This document shows, piece by piece, positions 43,757 to 50,252 of a stretch of 50,252 bases of DNA; position 1 is the first letter of the stretch; the number at the start of each line of letters is the position of its first letter. The stretch is from an uncultured Clostridia bacterium. Its GTDB lineage: Bacteria; Bacillota; Clostridia; Christensenellales; UBA1242. The position numbers were made by a program, and so were the translations under genes. Under the pieces are notes generated by a model. The model saw only the letters and a program-made list of their open reading frames with translations, did no database searches and was not told where the DNA came from. The stretch spans positions 1 through 50,252 of the forward strand of contig CALVPQ010000010.1 of NCBI GenBank assembly GCA_944351415.1, written 5' to 3'.

Positions 43757-44200
43757 TTAAATATAAATTATAGATTTGTTTTTATTTTGGGCATACTTGA
43801 CGGTATTATAAGCGCCGCTTTTGTAAGTTTCTTCTATGTGGCAAACAAGTATATCACAATTATCTACTATCCATTCATTGCGTTTAGTTATCTTTTGTTT
43901 GTAGTGCAGCGTTTTAATATCTGGCAGGATAGAACCATCGTAGCAAGAGGGGAGTTCGTATTTCTCTTTATCGTGATGATAGTAAGTTAAAATGCGAATG
44001 AGTTTAATATGTGGATATTTATGTTTTAATTGAATTACGGCATTTGCACACTTTTTATCAAAAGCACCGTAATTGCCATCATAAAATATTGTATATCCTT
44101 TGTTGATTAGTTCTTCAATAGTTTGCAAAAGTTTTTCTTCAACACCTATGCAGTGCCATTCATATCTATGTCCTGCGAAAGCAACAATTTTGTCTTGCAT
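43757..44200 (-). CDS. SLOG-like (YpsA/DUF1273-related) protein
   Basis: The 147-residue protein begins VAFAGHRYEW, then has a G-rich strand (GYTIFYDGNYGAFDKKCAN), IKLIRILTY and CDILVCHIEE, matching the Rossmann-like SLOG fold of nucleotide-binding proteins. Such proteins occur in defence and toxin systems and may bind or cleave nucleotides. The ATG at 44200 follows AGGAG by 8 bases; the long upstream extension of the frame has no such site. It converges on the ATPase gene with 19 bases between true ends. Confidence 0.7.
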   Translation of the reverse strand: MQDKIVAFAGHRYEWHCIGVEEKLLQTIEELINKGYTIFYDGNYGAFDKKCANAVIQLKHKYPHIKLIRILTYYHHDKEKYELPSCYDGSILPDIKTLHYKQKITKRNEWIVDNCDILVCHIEETYKSGAYNTVKYAQNKNKSIIYI

Positions 44201-44268
44201 TAAGTTCTCCTTTTGAGCAAAAGAAAACATTGTTAGATGACTTTTTTGAAAAATAATTTCAACATCAA

Positions 44269-44405
44269 TTCTAACGATAGGTGCAACAAAAAACATTTCA
44301 TATATTAATAAAAAATCGCAAAATTATAATAAAATGACTTAAATTTGCGAAAAAACTTAACAATTTAATAAAATTACAGCAAAAAAGACCATCTATCGTT
44401 AGAAT
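44269..44405. repeat. 13-bp inverted repeat flanking the SLOG-like promoter
   Basis: ATTCTAACGATAG (44269-44281) and CTATCGTTAGAAT (44393-44405) are exact inverted copies about 111 bases apart. The right arm is inside the terminator hairpin of the DUF3883 gene. It could be a hairpin, a recombination site or paired operators. Confidence 0.6.
44317..44351 (-). promoter_or_regulatory. Promoter of the SLOG-like gene with inverted-repeat operator
   Basis: On the minus strand TTCGCA (44351-44346), a 16-base spacer and TATAAT (44329-44324). TCGCAAA (44317-44325) and TTTGCGA (44342-44350) are inverted arms that bracket the promoter, as expected for a repressor site. Confidence 0.55.
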
Positions 44406-44418
44406 AGGTGGCCTTTTT
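44381..44418. terminator. Terminator of the DUF3883-methyltransferase pair
   Basis: AAAAAGACCATCTA and TAGGTGGCCTTTTT form a long, slightly mismatched stem with T residues on both outer sides of the minus and plus transcripts. Confidence 0.65.
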
Positions 44419-44430
44419 ATAGTTAAAAAA

Positions 44431-45513
44431 TCATGCATAAAATCTTGTACTAGGATATTCTTGTTTTAATTTAATTATTTGGTCTTTATTGAACTTATAA
44501 ATTTTGTATGATTTATCTCTGACATTAGTTATTAAATAAAGAATATAATTATCTGCATATAAATTCATAAATTTAATTTCTCCTGAAGACATATTAAATA
44601 CCTTCTTTGAACCCTGTGTCGACTTTACTTCAACATACTTTTTAACACCATTTTCAATATATTCAATATCATATGGAGAGGTTGGATAATCAACACTTGT
44701 GTGATATATATCAGTAATGCCAGAAGTACTAGTTTTTAATTTTTCAAGTATTATTTGTTCTCCACGAGCGCCATTTTCATTTTTAGTTTTATTTGCCATC
44801 TCAAAAATTGATTGAATATCTGTAATTTTTGCTTGTTTATTTACAATATAATCATTTGCAATTTCAAAATCATTGGCATCAATTTCTTCAAGTAGAAGTT
44901 TTTTGCCAGTGCCTTTTGCTCTCTTGAATACATTTGATAAAAGTATGTTTTCAGGTCCTACCATTGAAGTAATAAAATTTAGACAAGCATTTTCTATATC
45001 ATATTCAAAACCACGGACAACAAACGCAAATCCACCATTTTGAATTAAGATACTTTTTAAAACATCTTCATTATCAATATTAAATCCATCACTTTTAAAT
45101 TTTAATGTGATAGGATAATGTAATTTTTGTCTGCCAAAATGAGTGTTTTTAACTCTTTTACCATTTCTGTTTATAATATATTCATCAATTTCTTCCTTTA
45201 TATACATTGCGAATGAATTTGAACAATGCAAGTCAGCTCCATCAAGTTTTAACTTTTTAAACTCAAAAAATTGTGTTATCTTACTTTTTGCCTGAGATGT
45301 TGTATTTCGTAAACATTTTCTTAGTAGCATATCTGGGATTACTTTGGTGGTTAAATTATGCCTTGTTAATTCTAAAATATCTTGATGCCATTTATTTGGA
45401 TCTGAAGCCTGATTGATTGGTGTATGTACTGTTGCTGTTTGACCACGTTCGTAATCATTTTTTATACCATAGTATAATGATTTTTCATCTATTTTAAATT
45501 TAAAACTTGTCAT
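44431..45513 (-). CDS. DUF3883-domain protein, putative restriction nuclease
   Basis: The 360-residue protein has a C-terminal DUF3883 (NO VEIN-like) domain: NGARGEQIILEKL, PYDIEYIENG and YVEVKSTQG, which includes D and E-x-K residues compatible with a PD-(D/E)XK nuclease. The N-terminal 230 residues are unrecognised. It starts with AGGAG 5 bases before the ATG and lies 9 bases from the second C5 methyltransferase, with the same orientation. That arrangement makes it the likely restriction partner. Confidence 0.75.
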   Translation of the reverse strand: MTSFKFKIDEKSLYYGIKNDYERGQTATVHTPINQASDPNKWHQDILELTRHNLTTKVIPDMLLRKCLRNTTSQAKSKITQFFEFKKLKLDGADLHCSNSFAMYIKEEIDEYIINRNGKRVKNTHFGRQKLHYPITLKFKSDGFNIDNEDVLKSILIQNGGFAFVVRGFEYDIENACLNFITSMVGPENILLSNVFKRAKGTGKKLLLEEIDANDFEIANDYIVNKQAKITDIQSIFEMANKTKNENGARGEQIILEKLKTSTSGITDIYHTSVDYPTSPYDIEYIENGVKKYVEVKSTQGSKKVFNMSSGEIKFMNLYADNYILYLITNVRDKSYKIYKFNKDQIIKLKQEYPSTRFYA

Positions 45514-45521
45514 TTCTACTC

Positions 45522-46610
45522 CTAAAAATCCGAAAATCTATCATCACTATTTTTAAGTTGAGAGAATATAAATTCAAGTAATATAGTAACTAAATTTACA
45601 TCCCAACCATTTCCAGCTCTTTTTGATAATTGGGTGTATGATTGACCATTAAAGTCAATATCAACATTTCTGTCAATATCATTTAAACCTTCTAGCCCCA
45701 TAAGTCTAAATTGTTCAGTAACGGACATTTTTCTAACAACTTCTTTATCTTTGTGAGCTTCAATAATCCGAATACTATTATGTTCTGGCATAGTTAAAGT
45801 TATAGAATAACCATCGGTTTTAATTTTTTTATTATAAACATCAAAACATAATGGTTTATCAACTATAAAACTTTTAATGTTATGTTTTTCCTTTAAATGT
45901 TCAATTTGTTTATCTGATAAATATAGATTTTTTGGAACTTTGTCGGGTGGGTCTAAAAAATCTCCCAACTTTAAGTTATTTTTTCTTTGTGGCGGAGTCA
46001 TTGAAAAGTCTTTAGGTAATCCACCAAGTCTTGCAAACATCCAAACTCTTTCACGATTTTGTGGAATACCATAATCTTTGCTATTTAGAACTGCCATAGC
46101 AAGTGGAGATTCATTAGGGTCATCTTTATTTGCAACATATCCCATATTTCTCAGCATATCACACATTTTTTTTCTAGTTTCATCAAATTTTTTAGACAAC
46201 AAACCTTTAACATTTTCTAATAAGATATATTTAGGTTTTTTTACTTCGCAAATACGCATAATGTGTTCAAATAATGTGCCACGTCCATATGGGTCGTTTA
46301 CACCTTTTTGCATGCCAGCAGTAGAAAAAGGTTGGCATGGAAATCCACCTGTAAACAAATCAAAATCAGGGAAATCTTTTTCATTTGGATTGGCTTTTGT
46401 TATATCTGGATAATTCTTAATTAAATTACCATTTTCGTCTTTATGGTTAGCATTAAATAAGTCGATAGCATATTTATCAATTTCAGAAAATGCAACAACT
46501 TTGTAATTAAAATTTTTATGCTTTTGTTTTAGTTTTCTTAAAGCAAAACTTCCACCACCATATCCAGCAAATCCTTCAAAAACACGCAAAACATTGTCTT
46601 GTTTTTTCAT
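45522..46610 (-). CDS. C5-cytosine DNA methyltransferase (second copy)
   Basis: This 362-residue cytosine-5 methyltransferase has motif I FEGFAGYGGGSFAL, IV GGFPCQPFS with the catalytic Cys, VI LENVKGL, VIII PQNRERVW and X GNGWDVNLVT. It is distant from the first methyltransferase, so it is not a recent duplicate. AGGAG lies 5 bases before the ATG. It is first in a minus-strand operon with the DUF3883 gene. Target sequence unknown. Confidence 0.92.
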   Translation of the reverse strand: MKKQDNVLRVFEGFAGYGGGSFALRKLKQKHKNFNYKVVAFSEIDKYAIDLFNANHKDENGNLIKNYPDITKANPNEKDFPDFDLFTGGFPCQPFSTAGMQKGVNDPYGRGTLFEHIMRICEVKKPKYILLENVKGLLSKKFDETRKKMCDMLRNMGYVANKDDPNESPLAMAVLNSKDYGIPQNRERVWMFARLGGLPKDFSMTPPQRKNNLKLGDFLDPPDKVPKNLYLSDKQIEHLKEKHNIKSFIVDKPLCFDVYNKKIKTDGYSITLTMPEHNSIRIIEAHKDKEVVRKMSVTEQFRLMGLEGLNDIDRNVDIDFNGQSYTQLSKRAGNGWDVNLVTILLEFIFSQLKNSDDRFSDF

Positions 46611-46625
46611 CTATTCTCCTTTTTT

Positions 46626-46700
46626 GTAAAAGAGAATAATTGTTGTACTTTTTATTAAGAAAATGAGTCAACTATTATAATGACAAATGCTCTCTTTTAC
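46626..46700. promoter_or_regulatory. Control region of the second methyltransferase operon
   Basis: GTAAAAGAGA (46626-46635) and TCTCTTTTAC (46691-46700) are perfect 10-bp inverted repeats around the probable minus-strand promoter (TTGACT on the minus strand near 46665-46670). The adjacent AT-rich 46701-46860 holds no gene. Confidence 0.5.
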
Positions 46701-46825
46701 TATGTATTTAGTTATTTACCGATTAAGTATAACATATTTTTTTGTTTTTTGCATCTAAATATATAAAAATTATGATTTCTTATAAAATATTTATTAAAAA
46801 CAATTCAACAACCATTATAACAGGT

Positions 46826-46843
46826 GGTCTTTTTTTATGAGAA
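46826..46843 (+). repeat. Short sequence shared with the left attachment region
   Basis: The 18-base sequence at 46826-46843 matches 37997-38014 at 17 of 18 positions, in each case preceded by ATTATA. It lies about 125 bases before the integrase gene. It may mark an older insertion boundary. Confidence 0.4.
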
Positions 46844-46968
46844 GAAAAATTTATTTGAAAGAGTTTTCAGATTTTGAATTTACTCCCTTAATTTTTTAAC
46901 TTTAGGTATCCTTATATAAGTGAGGGGCAAGCAAAAACAAGTTAAAATATTTTTGGAGGTAAATAACA

Positions 46969-47904
46969 ATGAAATTAAAAGAATGGCTTGATATTTGGCT
47001 TAACAAATATACAAAGTTTGCGGTGAAACTCCGCACTTATGAAAGGTATAGATATATCATAGAAAAACACATCAATCCTAAACTTGGAGAGTTTGACTTA
47101 GACGATTTATCGGCAGTGAAACTTCAAGATTATGTTTTGTCGGAACTTGAAAGTGGGAACCTTATTTCATCAAAAGGGCTCGCTAACAATTCGGTAATTG
47201 GAATTGTGAATGTTTTGAAAAGTGCGATGAAATTGGCAAAATCGCTTGAAATTTGTGCATTGGACAATTCGGATAAAATCAAATTGCCAATGGCGACCGA
47301 AAAACCTGTGGCTGCTTTTGAAAAGTGGGAACAAGAGAAATTAGAAAAATATTGCTTGTCATCAAACAAAACAAACTATTTAGGTATTGTGATTTGTCTT
47401 TACACCGGCATAAGGCTCGGCGAACTTTTGGCATTAACTTGGAATGATATTGACTTTAAAAGTGGAATTATGACAATATCAAAAACGGCTTATAGAATAA
47501 AACAGAATGGAAAACCACAAGTTGTTATTGACAAACCTAAGACTAAAAATTCAAGCAGGCTAATTCCACTTCCTAAACAACTTTTAGAGATTTTGAAAAG
47601 AGCAAAGAAATTTTCAAAGTCTGATTTTGTTTTGTCCACAAGAACGGGAGGAATTGTTGGAACTCGGGCTTATCAAAAAACTTATGAGAGAATTTTAAAG
47701 AAACTTGAGATTCCCTACAAAAACTTCCACTCGCTTCGTCATACTTTTGCAACTCGTGCTATTGAAATGGGTATGGATGTTAAAACCTTGTCAGAAATTC
47801 TTGGACATAAAAATCCTGTTATCACACTTCAAAGATACACACATTCAATGCTTTCATATAAAACAGAGATGATGAATAAGATGGGGAAAATGTTAAATAT
47901 TTAA
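46969..47904 (+). CDS. Tyrosine recombinase/phage-type integrase
   Basis: This 311-residue integrase is expected to catalyse integration of the island at tRNA-Thr. An N-terminal arm-binding/SAM-like domain (residues 1-110) is followed by the catalytic domain with R149 (YTGIRLGEL), H254 and R257 (HSLRHTFAT), H280 (LGHKNP) and nucleophile Y290 (RYTHS). The length is at the short end, without a long N-terminal arm-site zinc domain. GGAGG lies about 9 bases before the ATG. It lies 2.2 kb from the tRNA fragment and its repeats. Confidence 0.93.
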   Translation: MKLKEWLDIWLNKYTKFAVKLRTYERYRYIIEKHINPKLGEFDLDDLSAVKLQDYVLSELESGNLISSKGLANNSVIGIVNVLKSAMKLAKSLEICALDNSDKIKLPMATEKPVAAFEKWEQEKLEKYCLSSNKTNYLGIVICLYTGIRLGELLALTWNDIDFKSGIMTISKTAYRIKQNGKPQVVIDKPKTKNSSRLIPLPKQLLEILKRAKKFSKSDFVLSTRTGGIVGTRAYQKTYERILKKLEIPYKNFHSLRHTFATRAIEMGMDVKTLSEILGHKNPVITLQRYTHSMLSYKTEMMNKMGKMLNI

Positions 47905-48028
47905 TATTTATCCTTATAAAACTCAATAATTTTTATAATAAAGAGAAAAAGAAAGTTGCTAGGGTTATAGATATATAAAAACCACAATTATAGCTTGTGG
48001 TTTTGTTGGCAATGGTGTATAGATTGAA

Positions 48029-48221
48029 ATGCAGCTAAGCAATCTTAACGAAAAGATAAAAGAAATGTGAATGTATATGGAAGAAAAAAAAGGAAGACAT
48101 AGAAAGCCGAAAAGAAGACTTAATTTCAAGAATGACCGATGAAGAAATAGAACAAAGGATTAGTGAGCTTGAAAGGCTAAAAGAGAAAAGAAAGAAAAAA
48201 GAAAAAGATTTAGAGATGTAA
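48029..48221 (+). pseudogene. Degraded small coiled-coil gene
   Basis: An ATG at 48029 opens MQLSNLNEKIKEM followed by TGA. The same frame continues MYMEEKK and hits a run of eight A. One base fewer in that run restores an ORF that reads EDIESRKEDLISRMTDEE..., ending LEM stop at 48221. The pieces form one charged helical protein of about 63 residues, so this is most likely a decayed coding sequence. Confidence 0.5.
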
Positions 48222-48250
48222 ATTGTATAAAAAGTGGCATATAAATATTG

Positions 48251-48279
48251 ACTATTAAAAATCTTATGATAGAATGTAA
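48251..48279 (+). promoter_or_regulatory. Possible promoter ahead of the toxin-like gene
   Basis: TTGACT (near 48249-48254) and TAGAAT, 16 bases apart, lie directly before a strong hairpin. Transcripts from it would meet the hairpin first. Confidence 0.35.
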
Positions 48280-48316
48280 AAAAGGTTGAAGAAAGATTAT
48301 TTCTCCAACCTTTTGC
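48278..48316 (+). terminator. Hairpin between integrase region and the toxin-like gene
   Basis: AAAAAGGTTG and CAACCTTTT arms followed by T residues form a terminator-type hairpin 70 bases before the toxin-like gene. Confidence 0.7.
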
Positions 48317-48383
48317 ATTTTTAGTAAAAAAAATAGAAAAAGTTAACAAAAAAAGAAAACAAAACGAATAAGGAGGTGTTATA

Positions 48384-48677
48384 ATGGGCTCAGGTGGAGT
48401 TCCCAATAGAACAATAGAACGAGTAGATGGCAGACGTGGTGACCTACCAACACGTGGGGCAAAACCAAATTCAAGATATGATTTGTATGTAAATGGAGAA
48501 AAAGTACAAAGTAGATGGTTTGATTCAAGTGGAAGAGTTATAAGAAATAGAGATTTTAGCCATCAAGACGCACATAATAATCATGAGTTTCCACACGATC
48601 ATAATTGGAGTTGGGAAAAGGGTTTCCCAGAGAGAAATCCTGAGAATTTAAATCCAGATTATAATCTTTATTTTTAA
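48384..48677 (+). CDS. Polymorphic-toxin C-terminus-like small protein
   Basis: The 97-residue protein has no signal or membrane segment. Its C-terminal two thirds read YDLYVNGEKVQSRWFD, then RNRDFSHQDAHNNHEFPHDH and W, a pattern of Tyr, His and Asp/Asn seen in the final domains of polymorphic toxins. As a stand-alone protein it would be an effector or a remnant of a longer toxin. An AAGGAGG site precedes the ATG. The next gene starts 12 bases later. The function is inferred from pattern only. Confidence 0.5.
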   Translation: MGSGGVPNRTIERVDGRRGDLPTRGAKPNSRYDLYVNGEKVQSRWFDSSGRVIRNRDFSHQDAHNNHEFPHDHNWSWEKGFPERNPENLNPDYNLYF

Positions 48678-48689
48678 AAGGAGAAGAAA

Positions 48690-49910
48690 ATGACAAAACA
48701 ATTAAGTGATTATGAGATAGAAAAACAAAAGAAAAAGCAAGAACTTGTCAGAAATGAATTTTTATACCAAAATAATTCAGCTGGAAAATATGAATTTCCT
48801 ATAATTAAAAAGCAAAATATTGATGTAAATAAAATTGAATTTTTAAGTTATGTTAACACCAAAAAAAATGATGATGACAATAGAAATAAAACAATTCATT
48901 TCTTTACTTATGATTGGAAATTTGAAAAAGTTTATGAAAATGCTGAAGAAGAATTAGAAAAATTGAGCCAATATTTTTGTTTGCTTAGTCCTGACTTTAG
49001 TGTTTTTACAAATATGCCTCTTGCCCTTCAAATTGAAAGTGTTTTTAAAAATAGATGGTGTGGTGCTTACTGGCAGTCAAAAGGATTAAAAGTTATTCCA
49101 ACGATTTCATGGGGAGATGAAAGAAGTTTTGAGTTTTGTTTTGATGGAATTGAAGAAGGCTCAATTGTTGCAGTATGCACTTATTATAGAGAAAATTGTG
49201 AAGAAGAGTTTATGCTAGGTTATAATGAAATGTTAAAGCGAATAAAACCAAGTATAGTTTTGTGCTATGATGAGCCTTTTAAATCAATGAAAGGGAATAT
49301 TAAAGAATTCTTACCAACAACTTATGAATGGACAAAAGATTTAAATTGGAAAGACTTAATTCATTTTAAATGGGAAAAACAAAATAAAAATGTTTCGGGA
49401 TTAAATGAAAACAACTTTAAATATTTTAAGTATGATGATCCTTATGTGAAAGACCAATTAGTAAAATGTTCAATCTGTGGACATATTGCAATGCAAGACC
49501 AATATGGCAATGGAGAATGCAAAAATTGTGGTTGGAAATTCAGTAAAGATGAAGAATTATTAGAGAAAAAAGCAGGAATAAGTTACCCAATGCTTGTTAC
49601 TCCAACAACCGCAAGAGAACAATATAAAAAAGGATTGCCATTTAAAGCGACATTTGATGAATTTGTTAATGGATTATATTTTTATAGCGAAATGCTTTTT
49701 GAATATAATAATGAAGTATATGAGGTATTTTTAAGGGCTAATAAGAATTCAAAAAGTAATGAAGATTGTGATATTGTATTTTGTTCAAAAAATATGCAAC
49801 AAGAATATAAAACTAGACAAGATTTTGAAAGCAAAGCCAATATCGGTGGCATTTTATTAAAAGAATTATGGAGTAAAATTAATAACCCTTCATACATGTA
49901 TTGTGGATAA
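48690..49910 (+). CDS. DUF4417-like protein with zinc ribbon
   Basis: The 406-residue protein resembles mobile-element DUF4417 proteins: SPDFSVFTNMPLALQIESVFKNRW, split here as SPDFSVFTNMPLALQ, and GAYWQSKGLKVIPTISWGDE and FCFDGIEEGSIVAVCTYY. After it comes a Cys4 zinc ribbon (CSICGHIAMQD, then CKNCGW, about residues 265-286) and a C-terminal domain of about 100 residues. It follows the toxin-like gene closely and might be its immunity protein or an independent passenger. An AAAGGAG site precedes the ATG. Confidence 0.65.
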   Translation: MTKQLSDYEIEKQKKKQELVRNEFLYQNNSAGKYEFPIIKKQNIDVNKIEFLSYVNTKKNDDDNRNKTIHFFTYDWKFEKVYENAEEELEKLSQYFCLLSPDFSVFTNMPLALQIESVFKNRWCGAYWQSKGLKVIPTISWGDERSFEFCFDGIEEGSIVAVCTYYRENCEEEFMLGYNEMLKRIKPSIVLCYDEPFKSMKGNIKEFLPTTYEWTKDLNWKDLIHFKWEKQNKNVSGLNENNFKYFKYDDPYVKDQLVKCSICGHIAMQDQYGNGECKNCGWKFSKDEELLEKKAGISYPMLVTPTTAREQYKKGLPFKATFDEFVNGLYFYSEMLFEYNNEVYEVFLRANKNSKSNEDCDIVFCSKNMQQEYKTRQDFESKANIGGILLKELWSKINNPSYMYCG

Positions 49911-49916
49911 AAAGTA

Positions 49917-50050
49917 TGACAGCAATTGACAGCAAATATGTTAGTTTTAGGCAGTTTATAAAAGATTTAGACCGATGAGTTATTTTTTGACTATCGGTCT
50001 ATTTTTTTGTCCCTATTTTGACAGCAATTAGTCCTAAAATTGACAGCAAA
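49917..50050. repeat. Four TGACAGCAA repeats, candidate integrase arm sites
   Basis: TGACAGCAAT/A occurs at 49917-49926, 49927-49936, 50019-50028 and 50041-50050, as two pairs in the same orientation. They lie 90-220 bases from the tRNA fragment, a place where integrase arm-binding sites are normally found. The repeats flank the terminator of the DUF4417 gene. Confidence 0.65.
49969..50007 (+). terminator. Terminator of the DUF4417 gene
   Basis: AGACCGAT (49969-49976) and ATCGGTCT (49993-50000) form an 8-bp stem followed by a T run. Confidence 0.75.
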
Positions 50051-50091
50051 TGATTTTTTAATAAAAAATTTGTAAAATTTGAGTAATAAAT

Positions 50092-50135
50092 AAAACCCCT
50101 GAAAGTGCCTATTTAACTAGGGTTTCAAGGGTTTT
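50092..50135 (-). terminator. Terminator downstream of the tRNA-Thr fragment
   Basis: AAAACCCCTGAAA (50092-50104) and TTTCAAGGGTTTT (50123-50135) form a 13-bp stem with one wobble. On the minus strand it lies just after the tRNA 3' end, the normal place for a tRNA terminator. Confidence 0.75.
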
Positions 50136-50140
50136 ATGAA

Positions 50141-50190
50141 TGGAGCTTATGATGGGATTCGAACCCATGACCTCAGCCTTACCAAGTCTT
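50141..50190 (-). tRNA. 3' half of tRNA-Thr(GGT), truncated; right attachment site
   Basis: On the minus strand the sequence reads from the anticodon loop TTGGTAA, 3' anticodon strand GGCTG, variable loop, T arm ATGGG-TTCGAAT-CCCAT, acceptor 3' strand CATAAGC and TCCA. The 5' anticodon strand should be CAGCC but is AAGAC, and no D arm or 5' acceptor (GCTTATG) is present further on. So this is only the 3' part of a tRNA-Thr gene, as left at one end of an element that integrated in the anticodon region. The full gene should lie to the right. Confidence 0.8.
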
Positions 50191-50219
50191 AGATGGATTT
50201 GAACGGGTTTAGAACACTC

Positions 50220-50252
50220 TAAATAACTTTAAATAAACTTAAATAACTCTAG
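50220..50252. repeat. Three 10-bp TAAATAAC repeats at the right edge
   Basis: TAAATAACTT (50220-50229), TAAATAAACT (50230-50239) and TAAATAACTC (50240-50249) are head-to-tail. They lie beyond the tRNA break, so they belong to a further element that continues past the window. Confidence 0.5.

Noticed and set aside
43706..43990. A 94-codon plus-strand ORF rich in hydrophobic residues
   Set aside because: It lies over the SLOG-like gene on the other strand, which has a good ribosome site and family pattern; the hydrophobicity is a side effect of reading its complement.
46078..46413. A 111-codon plus-strand ORF inside the second methyltransferase
   Set aside because: It is antisense to a complete methyltransferase with all catalytic motifs; no ribosome site.
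48035..48406. A 123-codon minus-strand ORF
   Set aside because: Phe/Ser-rich, with no ribosome site, opposite the decayed small gene and the start of the toxin-like gene.

Overview
The window is AT-rich bacterial DNA that uses TGA, TAA and TAG as stops and has strong Shine-Dalgarno sites. Its housekeeping gene order is typical of low-GC Firmicutes, most likely a spore-forming-lineage Clostridia and probably an uncultured gut member. Supporting genes are tuf, sepF-lspA-rluD, rplU-prp-rpmA with an N-terminally extended L27, ylmC-like, nrdR, floA-yqfC-yqfD-ybeY-era, and a SpoVM-like peptide. No species can be named from the sequence alone.

Layout. 1-5.2 kb: tuf, a duplicated-architecture membrane protein, a WG-repeat-like protein, sepF, lspA and a pseudouridine synthase. 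5.4-6.8 kb: two tandem PH-domain paralogs, a perfectly paired four-way-junction element and a Cys-rich mini-protein (all minus strand). 7.2-11.5 kb: a 1425-residue membrane-anchored surface protein. 11.7-14 kb: the L21-leader/rplU operon, ylmC-like and nrdR. 13.9-17.6 kb: feoAB, a second four-way-junction element, a SpoVM-like ORF and an OGG-type glycosylase. 17.7-24.6 kb: floA, yqfC, yqfD, ybeY, era, murB and murC. 24.6-29.8 kb: a 1718-residue subtilase with repeat domains. 30-35.4 kb: an OYE-type flavoenzyme, a membrane protein, an interrupted GDPD, a GNAT and an HD protein.

35.6-50.2 kb is accessory DNA. First comes a compact pair, an EcoRI-type adenine methyltransferase plus a DUF262-HNH protein, preceded by a duplicated 21-bp operator-like repeat. 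Then comes a likely integrated island (about 38.06-50.19 kb). It is bounded on the right by the 3' half of a tRNA-Thr gene (broken in the anticodon arm, minus strand) and on the left by a decayed copy of the same sequence, in which every mismatch of the 26-nt core is a GC-to-AT transition. The island holds Fic, a PD-(D/E)XK protein, a C5 methyltransferase, a MORC/MutL-like GHKL ATPase with a G7-tract frameshift, a SLOG-like protein, a DUF3883 protein with a second C5 methyltransferase, a tyrosine integrase, a toxin-like 97-residue protein and a DUF4417 protein. TGACAGCAA repeats beside the right attachment site look like integrase arm sites. A second array just beyond it suggests another element continues to the right.

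The least expected signals are the two cloverleaf intergenic elements (same fold, different sequence), the paired attachment sites with a coherent decay pattern, and the poly-G frameshift in the MORC-like ATPase.
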